From contig BLMC01000019.1 in the NCBI GenBank assembly GCA_011959805.1, positions 1 through 45,456 on the forward strand: 45,456 nucleotides of DNA, written 5' to 3'. The notes under the pieces were generated by a model. The model was not told the origin of the DNA, did not search any database, and saw nothing but the letters and a program-made list of their open reading frames with translations. The DNA is from Lachnospiraceae bacterium (lineage in GTDB: Bacteria > Bacillota > Clostridia > Lachnospirales > Lachnospiraceae). The position numbers and the translations under genes are program-made. Positions 8,680 to 17,784 of this stretch are shown here, piece after piece. The first letter of the stretch is position 1; each line of letters begins with the position of its first letter.

Positions 8680-10180
8680 ACGTGAATATGGAGATTATCA
8701 AACTCCTGCTTATTTTGCCAAGAAAGTATGTCAATACTTAAGAGATTATCGCCATATCGAACCATCCGCGGTAGTTGAACCAACGTGTGGACTTGGTAGT
8801 TTTATTCAAAGTAGTTTACTATTTGATGCCAAGGAATACTATGGGATAGAGATTAATTCCGAATATTGTGAGATTTGCAAAGAAAAAATTAGCGATGACA
8901 GAGTATCAATAATCAATTCTGATTTTTTTACATTTTCTTCTAAATCTCTAATTCGAGATCAATCACAGATACTTATTATTGGAAATCCGCCGTGGGTTAC
9001 TAATAGCACTTTGTCAATGCTTGGCTCAGAGAACTTACCAATTAAAAAGAATTTTAAGGGATTGAGAGGAATTGATGCTATTACTGGCACGAGTAATTTT
9101 GATATTTGCGAATACATTATTTTACAGCTAATTAACGAATATAAAGATACTAATACGATTATTGCTATGCTTTGTAAAACATCTGTTGCAAGGAATGTGT
9201 TTCAAGAATTAAAAAGAAATAATATTTCGTTTGCGTCTTGCGATATAATTTTATTTGATGCGTCAAAGGTATTTGGAATTAATGTAAGCGCGTGTATGTT
9301 ATATGTTCAACTTACAAATAAAGATATATCATTAGATCGATGTAATGTCTATTCCTTTGAAAATCCTACGATAATTCAGTGTCAGTTTGGCTTCTCAAAC
9401 GGTCAATTTTGTAATAATATAGATACTAAGACAGATAATTTTGATGGTCAATGTTGTTTTGAATGGCACCAAGGAGTCAAACACGATTGTTCTAAAGTGA
9501 TGGAATTAACACAAGCGAATGATGTTTTTCTAAATGGAAAAAAAGAAATGGTTGAGATTGAGACAGATATGATATTTCCATTAGTCAAAAGTAGTATGTT
9601 TAAGATGCCCATTCTTCATCACTTCTCAAAATTTGTAATTGTTACGCAAAGAAAAGCGCGTGAGGATACAAAACATCTTATGTATGAAATGCCAAAGACA
9701 TGGAAATATTTATATGATAACAGAGAATTATTTGAATGTCGAAAAAGTTCCATTTATCGTGGAGCACCTCCTTTTTCTATGTTTGGAGTTGGTGATTATT
9801 CTTATTCGCAATATAAAGTGGGAATAAGCGGATTTTATAAGAAGCCTTTATTTTCTGTATTATATTCGGAAGATAGAAGACCTGTAATGACAGATGACAC
9901 ATGCTATTTTCTATGCTTTGATAGTTTTGATATGGCTTATGTCGCGATGCTTTTGTTAAATACAACAAAGGTGCATAATTTTTTGATTCGTATTGCTTTT
10001 CTTGATGCCAAAAGGCCATATACTAAGAAAGTTCTTGAACGAATTGATTTTGGTAAAATTATTGATTGTATTTCTATTGATGAACTGAAACAAACAGAAC
10101 AAAAGTTGCATTTAACGCAATATATCAACATTTCTTTGTACGACGAGTTTCAGTCTTTACAACGTTCAGTAAAATTATGA
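8669..10180 (+). CDS. N6-adenine-specific DNA methyltransferase, apparently solitary
   Basis: 503-residue SAM-dependent enzyme of the gamma-class/Eco57I-like amino-methyltransferases. Motifs in order: GDYQTPAYFAKKV (motif X), VVEPTCGLGSF near residue 40 (motif I, SAM loop), YGIEINSEYC (II), NSDFF (III) and GNPPWVTN near residue 106 (motif IV, catalytic NPPW). FKGLRGIDAITGTSNFDI, typical of the subgroup, follows. The C-terminal half would hold the target-recognition domain. The start at 8669 is chosen because the upstream GTG at 8648 lacks spacing for a ribosome site, whereas AGGGG precedes 8669. No restriction endonuclease follows: the next gene is ogt. It is either an orphan regulatory methyltransferase or the remnant of a restriction-modification locus. 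Recognition sequence unknown. Confidence 0.88.
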   Translation: MSGKREYGDYQTPAYFAKKVCQYLRDYRHIEPSAVVEPTCGLGSFIQSSLLFDAKEYYGIEINSEYCEICKEKISDDRVSIINSDFFTFSSKSLIRDQSQILIIGNPPWVTNSTLSMLGSENLPIKKNFKGLRGIDAITGTSNFDICEYIILQLINEYKDTNTIIAMLCKTSVARNVFQELKRNNISFASCDIILFDASKVFGINVSACMLYVQLTNKDISLDRCNVYSFENPTIIQCQFGFSNGQFCNNIDTKTDNFDGQCCFEWHQGVKHDCSKVMELTQANDVFLNGKKEMVEIETDMIFPLVKSSMFKMPILHHFSKFVIVTQRKAREDTKHLMYEMPKTWKYLYDNRELFECRKSSIYRGAPPFSMFGVGDYSYSQYKVGISGFYKKPLFSVLYSEDRRPVMTDDTCYFLCFDSFDMAYVAMLLLNTTKVHNFLIRIAFLDAKRPYTKKVLERIDFGKIIDCISIDELKQTEQKLHLTQYINISLYDEFQSLQRSVKL

Positions 10181-10278
10181 TAATATTGTGATGATATGTG
10201 CGAAGGCATTTTAAGATAGTATAGTTTAAATTTTATGAAACGGAGTGCAGAATTGATATTGCACAGAGAGGATATGGG

Positions 10279-10815
10279 ATGCAATATACACAAAGCTACG
10301 ATTCTCCAATTGGAAAGATTTTGTTAGCAAGCAATGGGAATGCTTTGACAGGACTATGGTTTTATGGGCAAAAGTATTTTGGTAGTACACTTGTGGAGCA
10401 ACAAGAACAAAAAGAACTGCCAATTTTTGAGGAGACAGTACAGTGGTTAGACATTTATTTTAGTGGACAAAAACCAGATTTTACACCATTTTTATCTGTG
10501 GAGCAGTCCTCGTCATTTCGCCGTGAAGTATGGGAAATTATGTTAAAGATTCCGTTTGGAAAAACAATGACTTATGGGGCAATCGCAGCAGAACTTGCCA
10601 GACAGCGGGGAATTGAGAAAATGTCAGCACATGCAGTAGGCGGTGCAGTCAGCCACAACCCAATTTGTATTATCATACCATGTCATAGAGTAGTCGGCAC
10701 AGATGGAAGCTTAACAGGTTATGCAGGCGGAATCGATAAAAAAGTGCAGCTTCTTACATTAGAAAACGCGGATATGTCGCAGTTGTTTATTCCCAAGAAA
10801 GGGACAGCGCTATAA
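10279..10815 (+). CDS. ogt: methylated-DNA-protein cysteine methyltransferase
   Basis: 178-residue suicide repair protein that removes O6-alkyl groups from guanine by transfer to its own cysteine. The active site PCHRVVG is intact, with Cys135 inside NPICIIIPCHRVVG, and the recognition helix FRREVWEIMLKIPFGKTMTY precedes it. The N-terminal domain begins YTQSYDSPIGKILLASNG, as in Ogt/MGMT proteins without the Ada regulatory domain. GAGAGG lies about 8 bases before the ATG. It stands alone between the methyltransferase and a hydrolase gene. Confidence 0.95.
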   Translation: MQYTQSYDSPIGKILLASNGNALTGLWFYGQKYFGSTLVEQQEQKELPIFEETVQWLDIYFSGQKPDFTPFLSVEQSSSFRREVWEIMLKIPFGKTMTYGAIAAELARQRGIEKMSAHAVGGAVSHNPICIIIPCHRVVGTDGSLTGYAGGIDKKVQLLTLENADMSQLFIPKKGTAL

Positions 10816-10868
10816 AATAAACTTTGCCATAAGTTTTCAAGATAGAATTGTGTAATAGAGGAGTGGAT

Positions 10869-11582
10869 ATGACAAAAGGCAAAAAAATAGTATTATTGAC
10901 TCTGATTATAGTCTGTATTTTAGTAGGGGGTTTTGTATGGTATGTGACGGATTATTATCATGTGGTGGATTTGGAAAGCGCTATGGAAGAAACAGAGCTT
11001 GTTAGAATTGCAAAGATAGATATTGGATATTGGTATGATGGACCTGGCGAGGAGAATGCACTAATTTTTTATCCGGGAGCGAAAGTGCAGGAGGTAGCAT
11101 ACGCGCCGATTTTAAAAATGTTGGCAGAACAGGGTGTGGACTGTTTTTTGATACATATGCCATGCAATCTGGCGTTTTTGGGAGTAGATAGAGCAAACAG
11201 TATTATAGAGACCTATCAATATAAACATTGGTTTCTTGCGGGACATTCCCTAGGTGGAGCAATGGCAGCTTGTTACGCAAGTGAAAATAATGACAAGCTG
11301 GACGGACTTATTTTTCTGGCAGCGTATTCTACGAAGAATTTGACAGGCACGGAATTGGATATTCTTTCTATCTATGGCAGTGAAGATAAGGTGCTCAATA
11401 TGGAGAAACTTATCAGTAGCAGACGGTTTATGCCAGATTGTTTCCGGGAGTATTGCATCGAGGGTGGAAATCATGCAGGATTTGGAGACTATGGAGCGCA
11501 GAAGGGTGATGGCACAGCTTCGATTACAGTAAAGAATCAGCAAGATATGACTGTGGCAAAAATATTGGAAATGATAAAATGA
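10869..11582 (+). CDS. membrane-anchored alpha/beta hydrolase
   Basis: 237-residue protein with a single N-terminal hydrophobic helix (about residues 7-26, signal anchor) followed by an alpha/beta-hydrolase fold facing outside. The nucleophile elbow is GHSLGG (Ser127). Later GSEDKVL supplies the acid and GGNHAGFG the histidine. The sequence matches the dienelactone-hydrolase-like/Abhydrolase_5 group, whose natural substrates are mostly unknown. The start at 10869 uses AGAGGAG six bases upstream, in preference to a TTG at 10848. It ends 48 bases before the phosphatase gene and may share its transcript. Confidence 0.85.
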   Translation: MTKGKKIVLLTLIIVCILVGGFVWYVTDYYHVVDLESAMEETELVRIAKIDIGYWYDGPGEENALIFYPGAKVQEVAYAPILKMLAEQGVDCFLIHMPCNLAFLGVDRANSIIETYQYKHWFLAGHSLGGAMAACYASENNDKLDGLIFLAAYSTKNLTGTELDILSIYGSEDKVLNMEKLISSRRFMPDCFREYCIEGGNHAGFGDYGAQKGDGTASITVKNQQDMTVAKILEMIK

Positions 11583-11630
11583 AAGACAAGTTGAAACAAA
11601 ATTTAGAGTACAGTGAAAAGGAGTTTGGTT

Positions 11631-12407
11631 ATGAATAATGAAAAACAAAAGAAACTATTAAGTGAAATAACAAATGTAGTGCGTGATTGTGGAGAAATTA
11701 TTCTTCATGCAGACAGAGATAAAAGTTGTATTGATGAGAAAGCTGGACATGCTAATTTTGTCACAACCTATGACAAAAAGGTACAACAGGAGCTACAAAA
11801 GCGTTTGCTTGAAATTTTGCCGGAGGCTGTTTTTGTCGGCGAGGAGGAGGAAATTCATGCATCGATTGCAAAAGGATATGCTTTTATTGTAGATCCAATT
11901 GATGGTACGACCAACTTTATAAAAGATTATCATATGAGTGCGATTTCTGTAGGGCTTACGCTGGACGGGGAACGGTATATGGGTGTTGTCTACAATCCAT
12001 ATCTAAATGAAATGTTTACAGCAATAAAAGGGCAAGGAGCATTCTTAAATGGGATACCAATTCACGTTTCATCAGAATCTATTGAGAATGGTCTTGTGTT
12101 GTTTGGTACAGCTCCATATTATGAGGAATTGAACAAAAAGTCTTTTGAGATGGCTTACGAATATTTTAAACGTTCGATTGATGTGCGTCGAAGCGGATCA
12201 GCGGCACTTGACTTGTGTAATGTAGCCGCAGGCAGAGCAGAATTATTTTTTGAGTTGCGTCTCTGCCCGTGGGATTTGGCAGCAGGTTCTCTTATTGTAG
12301 AGGAAGCTGGCGGAAAAGTTACAACAGCTGAAGGGGGCCAGATTACATTATATGAGCCATGTTCTTTGATTGCGACAAACGGGATTGTAACCAATTCAGA
12401 GTATTAG
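11631..12407 (+). CDS. inositol monophosphatase-family phosphatase
   Basis: 258-residue Mg2+-dependent phosphatase of the IMPase/CysQ/SuhB superfamily. Metal-site motifs are in order: GEEEE (near residue 70), DPIDGTTNF (near residue 90) and WDLAAGSLIVEEAGG (near residue 215). Substrates in the family include myo-inositol phosphate, 3'-phosphoadenosine 5'-phosphate and fructose bisphosphate; sequence alone does not decide. The start at 11631 follows AAAAGGAG with a 7-base gap. Confidence 0.9.
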   Translation: MNNEKQKKLLSEITNVVRDCGEIILHADRDKSCIDEKAGHANFVTTYDKKVQQELQKRLLEILPEAVFVGEEEEIHASIAKGYAFIVDPIDGTTNFIKDYHMSAISVGLTLDGERYMGVVYNPYLNEMFTAIKGQGAFLNGIPIHVSSESIENGLVLFGTAPYYEELNKKSFEMAYEYFKRSIDVRRSGSAALDLCNVAAGRAELFFELRLCPWDLAAGSLIVEEAGGKVTTAEGGQITLYEPCSLIATNGIVTNSEY

Positions 12408-12691
12408 ATATGAATAAAAAATCATGCTGTTTCAGATACTAATACAACGGACAATATTGTATTTGCTATTGTTCGTTGTACTTGTATATATGTTTTATAT
12501 AAGTGCAATCAATCCTCAATTTTTATTATACGAAGGAGCTGTATAGAAGAAAATACAGCCTATGTTAGAGCATGTAAAAATAATTTCTATTAGATTCGGT
12601 TTATTGAAGAAATATTGAAGAGTCTATTAAAAGATATGGATAACATGTTCTGAGACAGTAAAATAAATTGGTTTTTTGATTGGAGGACACT
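12408..12691. other. intergenic stretch with inverted repeat
   Basis: No gene is visible. A 12-bp inverted repeat (12444-12455 with 12468-12479, one G-T pair, 12-base loop) lies close after the phosphatase gene; no T tract follows directly, so terminator activity is uncertain. A second small dyad, CTGTAT/ATACAG, lies near 12537-12559. The rest is AT-rich and holds the unidentified promoter of the coat-like gene. Confidence 0.5.
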
Positions 12692-13150
12692 ATGATTTTA
12701 ACAGAGAAAGAAACAGCAGCAGTCAAGGATTTACAGCAGCAAGAGCAGACTTGTATTGAAAAGTATCAACGTTATTCTTGTGAAGCAAAAGACACCGTCC
12801 TAAAGGATTTGTTCAAGACACTACAAAACAAAGAGCAGGAGCACTTTAACTCATTACAACAGGTTCTTGGCGGTTCTGTTCCCTCCTGTAACTGCAACGA
12901 CTCAGATGGCAAGAATTATAATCCAAAAGCCACATACGATAAGATGAACGATTCCGCAGACAAAAAGACAGACAACTTTCTTGCGACAGACTGTATTGTT
13001 TCAGAAAAACTTGCTTCTTCAGAGTACAATACAGATGTATTTTGTTTTAAAGATTCTAATGTGCGCAAGCTTCTTGCAGACATTCAGATTGAAGAGCAAA
13101 ATCATGCCGAGATGCTGTACAAATATAAGACTGTAAACGGAATGGCATAA
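12692..13150 (+). CDS. spore coat protein F-like (ferritin-like fold)
   Basis: 152-residue helical protein. Paired helices (residues about 5-65 and 95-150) carry Glu and EQ(E/N)H motifs: NKEQEHFNSLQQ and IEEQNHAEMLYKYK. This is the ferritin-like pattern of the coat F/DUF2383-related family of Clostridia. The middle loop contains Cys-Asn-Cys. Start at 12692 with TTGGAGG eight bases upstream. It is followed immediately by a terminator, so it is a single-gene unit. Its likely role is structural in the spore coat; some relatives are vegetative, so the sporulation link is inference from the family. Confidence 0.75.
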   Translation: MILTEKETAAVKDLQQQEQTCIEKYQRYSCEAKDTVLKDLFKTLQNKEQEHFNSLQQVLGGSVPSCNCNDSDGKNYNPKATYDKMNDSADKKTDNFLATDCIVSEKLASSEYNTDVFCFKDSNVRKLLADIQIEEQNHAEMLYKYKTVNGMA

Positions 13151-13166
13151 GATTTTGAGAGAAAGA

Positions 13167-13190
13167 GGGCATGGGAAACCATGTCCTTTT
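13167..13190 (+). terminator. intrinsic terminator of the coat-like gene
   Basis: Stem GGGCATGG / CCATGTCC (one G-T pair), GAAA tetraloop, followed by TTTTAT. Confidence 0.8.
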
Positions 13191-13318
13191 ATCTTAGTCA
13201 AAGAAGATTTCGATATCTATAAATGGTGAGAAGAATACAACTTTGTCTCAGTGGGTGAACAATATCCGACCAAGATTAAGCTTCTGGCATCTTATTTTAT
13301 TCTAATAAATGAAATTTA

Positions 13319-13347
13319 TTGCTATCGATATTTGATTCCTGTATAAT
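13319..13347 (+). promoter_or_regulatory. promoter of the chemoreceptor gene
   Basis: TTGCTA (13319-13324), 17-base spacer, TATAAT (13342-13347). It predicts a leader of about 80 bases before the ATG at 13434. Confidence 0.6.
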
Positions 13348-13433
13348 GAAGAACAAATAGAATTATGCAACATGCAATCAAATGGAGAACGCAGAATACC
13401 ACATAATGAAGGATTCATAAAGAAAGGACACAG

Positions 13434-15503
13434 ATGAAAAAGACAAGTATTTTTAAACAGTTGTTACTGCCAATCATTGCGATTGTATGTACTTTGGCAG
13501 TATGTTTGGTGGGCGTAGTAGTATTTATTTTTGTAAAATCATATGAGCAGGAAATTTATGGTAGAAGTCAAGATAAGTCACAGCTTGTATCGGGTGAGAT
13601 TACTGCATTTTTGGATGGCGCTTATGGAATTGTAGAGGAATTGTCTGTGAATCCTAGTATTTTAACGATGGATACCAATATACAGAATTCTATTTTGGCA
13701 GATTGTGTCAGACGAAATCCATATTTGGAACTGCTTTATATCCAAGGAAAAGAAGGGATGCAAACTGGGCGGTCTTCTGGTGAACTTGCGGACCGTTCGA
13801 CTCGATGGTGGTTTGTACAGACAGCACAACAGCAGAAGGCGTTTGTCTCAAAATCATATTACTCTGTAAATACTGGTATGCCGTGTGCCTCTATTTTTTT
13901 TCCGATGTATCAGGAAGATATATTTGTTGGAATTTTTGCAGCAGATTTAAGACTAGATTACTTACAAGGAATTATTGAGAAATTTTCGGATGTGGAAAAC
14001 GGAGAGTATTCTTTTGTGATTGACGGGGAAGGTGTTGTGGTTGCGCATCCAAATAGTAAGCAGATTGAGGAACTTTACAATTATAAACAGATGACTAGGA
14101 CAGTGTCCAGCAAAAATGCTGCTGGACAGATATTTCTGGACATAGAAGGAAATATTGTGACAGAGGAACAAAACATAATAATTTCGGAAGATTATCAGAA
14201 GATTATCTCAGATGTTATGAGTGGATATTCTGGGAGAGGGAAGATTAAAAACGAAGGGGAAACATATATTGTAAGTTACGCACCAATAACACTCAAAGGT
14301 GCTTCTGACTCGTGGTCTGTGATTACCCTCTACAGAGAAAAGGAGGCGATGACACCAGTATATCAGATGATTGCTGTGGCTGTTTTGGTCGCTATGGCAA
14401 TGATTGTAATCGCAATTTTTGTGGCTGTGGTGCTGGCGCGTAGATTGACATATCCTATTGTGTCGATTACAGAATTGATTGGGAATGCTTCGGAAGGTGA
14501 TTTTACGGTGCAGGCAAAAGAAGGTAGCAGAAATGAGATTGGTGTTCTGGCAAAGAGTTTTAATAAAATGATTGGAAAAATCTCTGTAATCCTCACAAAA
14601 ATCGCTACAATCACCGGTGAGGTTGTGGAAAGTGCAGAGCATTTAAACCAGATTGAGATACATATGAATTCGACAAGCCAAGCAGTTCATGCAATTTTGG
14701 AGGGCTCAGAGGCACAAAATATAGATGTAAAACGTGTTGTTATACAACAGGAGACACTAAGTGAAAAATTTGGACAATTACAGGAAAAAAGTGGATTTTT
14801 ACTGACAGATGCGCAGAATACCATTACTTCTGGCGAAAATGGAATGCAAAGTGTCATAGAACTTCGACGACAAAATGAAGAAGCTTTGAGAGGAATAGGA
14901 GATGCCTATGAAAAGATTATGACATTGGAGGAACAATCCAAGAAAATTTCTGGTATCTTAAATACAATCAATGAAATCTCTTCTCAGACAGGACTTCTTG
15001 CCTTAAATGCTTCTATTGAGGCGGCGCGTGCAGGGGAACATGGCAGAGGGTTTTCAGTGGTGGCAGAGTCTATTGGAAAACTTGCTGCCGATTCTTCTGC
15101 GGCAACAGTCAATATTGAGAAAATCATTGCGCAATTGTGCGTCGATATTACAAATGTGGTGACAAATATGGAACTGATTCGAGTAGGTATTGATGGGCAG
15201 GTATTGGCTGTAGACAAGGTACAAAAAACTTTTTCAGATTTTCGTATGTTGGCAGAAAAGACAAGGGAATCTGTCACAAACATGGAGGAATTGATAATGG
15301 AGATGCGTTCGTGTGACCATTCTGTGATGGAGGCAGTGGAACGAATCCGAAAGATTTCTGAGAACACAGCAGATTTAACTGAAAAAGTGGCGCATTCTTT
15401 GGAAGAACAGTTGGAGGGAATTCAACAAGTAGCAGCGGGAATCGATAATTTGTCCACTGTTTCCGAAGAAATGAAACAGGAGATGACAAAATTTATCTTG
15501 TAA
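13434..15503 (+). CDS. methyl-accepting chemotaxis protein with Cache sensor
   Basis: 689-residue chemoreceptor. Order of parts: transmembrane helix (about 10-33), extracytoplasmic dCache-like sensor (about 35-305; [18 protein letters not shown] and [18 protein letters not shown] are typical), second transmembrane helix (about 308-335), HAMP (336-388) and a long cytoplasmic coiled coil. The conserved hairpin tip is [20 protein letters not shown] near residues 518-537, where the CheA/CheW contact lies. Ligand unknown; Cache domains bind small organic acids or amino acids. GAAAGGA precedes the ATG. No other chemotaxis or flagellar gene is in the window. Confidence 0.95.
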   Translation: MKKTSIFKQLLLPIIAIVCTLAVCLVGVVVFIFVKSYEQEIYGRSQDKSQLVSGEITAFLDGAYGIVEELSVNPSILTMDTNIQNSILADCVRRNPYLELLYIQGKEGMQTGRSSGELADRSTRWWFVQTAQQQKAFVSKSYYSVNTGMPCASIFFPMYQEDIFVGIFAADLRLDYLQGIIEKFSDVENGEYSFVIDGEGVVVAHPNSKQIEELYNYKQMTRTVSSKNAAGQIFLDIEGNIVTEEQNIIISEDYQKIISDVMSGYSGRGKIKNEGETYIVSYAPITLKGASDSWSVITLYREKEAMTPVYQMIAVAVLVAMAMIVIAIFVAVVLARRLTYPIVSITELIGNASEGDFTVQAKEGSRNEIGVLAKSFNKMIGKISVILTKIATITGEVVESAEHLNQIEIHMNSTSQAVHAILEGSEAQNIDVKRVVIQQETLSEKFGQLQEKSGFLLTDAQNTITSGENGMQSVIELRRQNEEALRGIGDAYEKIMTLEEQSKKISGILNTINEISSQTGLLALNASIEAARAGEHGRGFSVVAESIGKLAADSSAATVNIEKIIAQLCVDITNVVTNMELIRVGIDGQVLAVDKVQKTFSDFRMLAEKTRESVTNMEELIMEMRSCDHSVMEAVERIRKISENTADLTEKVAHSLEEQLEGIQQVAAGIDNLSTVSEEMKQEMTKFIL

Positions 15504-15658
15504 GTAGCGCTTTGCCGTATAGTTTGAAACCCCTACAATGTTAGGCATTAGAAGAATTTAAGGAATGGAAAGGCATAGATAGGATAATGACCTGTTGGAG
15601 ACAGGTTATAAAATGAATTTTATATGTATGACAAAAGATTTAAGATAAACATGGAAAT

Positions 15659-15683
15659 TTTCCGGCTGATTAACAGCCGGAAA
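15659..15683 (-). terminator. hairpin between convergent genes
   Basis: A perfect 10-bp stem, TTTCCGGCTG / CAGCCGGAAA, with loop ATTAA. It lies 30 bases beyond the end of the dehydrogenase gene on the minus strand and also after the chemoreceptor, so it probably serves both directions. T tracts are short. Confidence 0.6.
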
Positions 15684-15712
15684 GTGGTTATTCAAAACTT
15701 ATAAATTAAGGT

Positions 15713-16672
15713 TTAAGAATTGATAACATTTCGGTCAATACCATCAATAAAAGCTTGAATATTTTTTGCTACTTCTAAAATCAGACGTGTTCGTGATTCA
15801 ACACTTGCCCAGGACATGTGCGGTGTAATAATAAGTTTTGTGCTATCTTGAATTTGTCTAAGTGGATTGAAAGGGTCCATCGGTTCTTTGTCAAGAACAT
15901 CTAGTCCAGCCGCCATGATTTTTTCTGTCAAGAGCGCTTCATATAATGCCTGTGTATTTACAACAGGTCCTCTTGCCACATTGATTAGCACTGCAGTAGG
16001 TTTCATTTTGCTAAAGGCATTCTTGTCAATAAGGTTATTCGTTCTGTCGGTAAGTGGACAGTGCAATGAGACAATATCCGATGTGTGCAGCAGTGTGTTT
16101 AGGTCAACTTTTGGATATTCTGTGCATGTGCTTTTACCAGAGGTGGAATAAAAGATTACTTTACAGCCAAAAGCAGATGCAAGCTTTGCAACTTTTTGAC
16201 CAATGGTTCCCATGCCAATAATACCCCATGTTTTATTATCTAAATCATGAAAAGCGCGGTCAAAATTAGAAAATCTGTCCTGTGCACTGTAGGCACCAGA
16301 TTTTACATAATTGTCATAAAATGCAATTTTTTCAGATAACATTAACGCTAATAAGATTGTGTGTTGTGCCACGGCACAAGTGCAATAATTTATGACATTA
16401 GTGACTTTGATTCCCCGGCTTTTACAGTAGGATAAGTCTACACAGTCATACCCAGTTGCCAACAAACAAATCAATTTTATATTTGGCGCATCTGCTAGTG
16501 TATGCTCGTTCATAGGCGCTTTATTGGAGATAATAATATCAGATTCTTTTACTCTTTGTGCAACTTGTTCTGCGGTTGTATTTGCATAAGAAGTGACCAC
16601 GCCAAACTGTTCAAAACAAGAGACATCAATATCTGTACCTACACTGTCTCTTTCTAATATAACAAGGTTCAT
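15713..16672 (-). CDS. D-2-hydroxyacid dehydrogenase (glycerate dehydrogenase-like)
   Basis: 319-residue NAD(H)-dependent oxidoreductase of the D-isomer 2-hydroxyacid family. The NAD fold shows GMGTIGQKVAKLASAFGCKV. The substrate arginine and glutamate sit in NVARGPVVNTQALYEAL and GLDVLDKEPM, and the catalytic His is in TPHMSWASVESR. The HMSWAS form is close to the HIAWAT motif of glycerate dehydrogenase/hydroxypyruvate reductase, rather than D-lactate dehydrogenase. Start at 16672, with GGAGG about 8 bases upstream on the minus strand; an extension to 16687 lacks a site. It stands alone, convergent to the chemoreceptor. The exact substrate is not certain. Confidence 0.9.
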   Translation of the reverse strand: MNLVILERDSVGTDIDVSCFEQFGVVTSYANTTAEQVAQRVKESDIIISNKAPMNEHTLADAPNIKLICLLATGYDCVDLSYCKSRGIKVTNVINYCTCAVAQHTILLALMLSEKIAFYDNYVKSGAYSAQDRFSNFDRAFHDLDNKTWGIIGMGTIGQKVAKLASAFGCKVIFYSTSGKSTCTEYPKVDLNTLLHTSDIVSLHCPLTDRTNNLIDKNAFSKMKPTAVLINVARGPVVNTQALYEALLTEKIMAAGLDVLDKEPMDPFNPLRQIQDSTKLIITPHMSWASVESRTRLILEVAKNIQAFIDGIDRNVINS

Positions 16673-17037
16673 AGTTCTTTCCTCCATTGATTTATAATTG
16701 TTTTAAAATGTTACAACGCGATGATTAAAGTCTTTGTTATCCTGTAAACTTGAGTATGAGTGCAAATTTCTCTGTAAAAAGTTGTTTATTGTGTTTTTTA
16801 TCGTATCACAGATTATAAAGCGGTACAAGTGCTATTGTCACTGGGTTTTTGATTTGGTTTCTTTGCTTTACGAGGAGTGATATTTTTGATATGATATGCC
16901 CAGCAAGTATATTTGCGTTACGCATATAAAAGTGTGAATAAAAAGACAGTGAAAAGATTAAGTTTTGTTTTGGTGGTATAAAATACTATAAAGGTATGAT
17001 TGATTAAATACACTGGATATAAAAAGGAGTATCAAAG
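16673..17037. other. divergent intergenic region
   Basis: It holds the start regions of the leftward dehydrogenase and the rightward ABC gene. A plausible promoter for the latter is TTGTTT (16965-16970), 16 bases, TATAAA (16987-16992). No gene or strong RNA structure is visible. Confidence 0.4.
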
Positions 17038-17742
17038 GTGAACTCATTTGTGGAATTTCAAAATGTGAGCAAAATTTATAAGACGGGTGAGATATCGATA
17101 CAAGCGCTACACGATGTTAATTTTCAAATAGAAAAAGGAGAGTTTTGTGTTATTGTAGGTGCTTCTGGCGCTGGGAAAACGACCATACTAAATATTCTGG
17201 GCGGGATGGACACGCTTACAGAAGGAAAGGTTTTTTTGGATTCTAATGAAATCTCCGCATATAATAAAAAGCAGTTGACTGGCTATCGCAGACATGATGT
17301 TGGATTTGTATTTCAGTTTTACAATTTGGTGCAGAATTTAACAGCATTAGAAAATGTCGAGCTTGCTGCACAGATTTGCAATGACCCACTGGACGCGGCG
17401 GAAGTTTTGCGCGAGGTGGGACTTTCTGAGCGGATGAAAAATTTTCCGGGACAACTCTCCGGTGGGGAACAGCAGCGCGTAGCAATTGCTCGTGCACTAG
17501 CCAAAAACCCTAAGTTACTTTTGTGTGATGAACCGACAGGAGCATTGGATTACAATACAGGAAAGGCTGTACTGAAATTGTTGCAGGATACTTGCCGCGA
17601 CAAGAAAAAGACCGTTATTGTCATCACACATAATCAGGCGCTTACGGCGATGGCAGACCGTATTATTACTGTAAAAAGTGGTACTATTGTCAGTATGGTA
17701 AAAAATAAGCATATTGTGAAAGTGGAAGAGATTGAGTGGTAA
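17038..17742 (+). CDS. ABC transporter ATP-binding protein (MacB/LolD type)
   Basis: 234-residue ATPase. Walker A is GASGAGKTT, the Q-loop lies in VFQFYNL, the signature is LSGGEQQR, Walker B is [12 protein letters not shown], and the switch His is in ITHN. This is the MacB/LolD/FtsE-like class that works with FtsX-type permeases as mechanotransmitters rather than classical importers. The start is GTG at 17038, with AAGGAG eight bases upstream. The permease starts 42 bases downstream and is surely the partner. Confidence 0.95.
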   Translation: MNSFVEFQNVSKIYKTGEISIQALHDVNFQIEKGEFCVIVGASGAGKTTILNILGGMDTLTEGKVFLDSNEISAYNKKQLTGYRRHDVGFVFQFYNLVQNLTALENVELAAQICNDPLDAAEVLREVGLSERMKNFPGQLSGGEQQRVAIARALAKNPKLLLCDEPTGALDYNTGKAVLKLLQDTCRDKKKTVIVITHNQALTAMADRIITVKSGTIVSMVKNKHIVKVEEIEW

Positions 17743-17784
17743 ATGTGAGAAGAAGACAATATTCGACAAAAATTGGAGGAAAAT

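Noticed and set aside
16858-17000. Possible small RNA or riboswitch before the ABC operon
   Set aside because: Apart from a plausible promoter, I could not find a stable paired structure or terminator.
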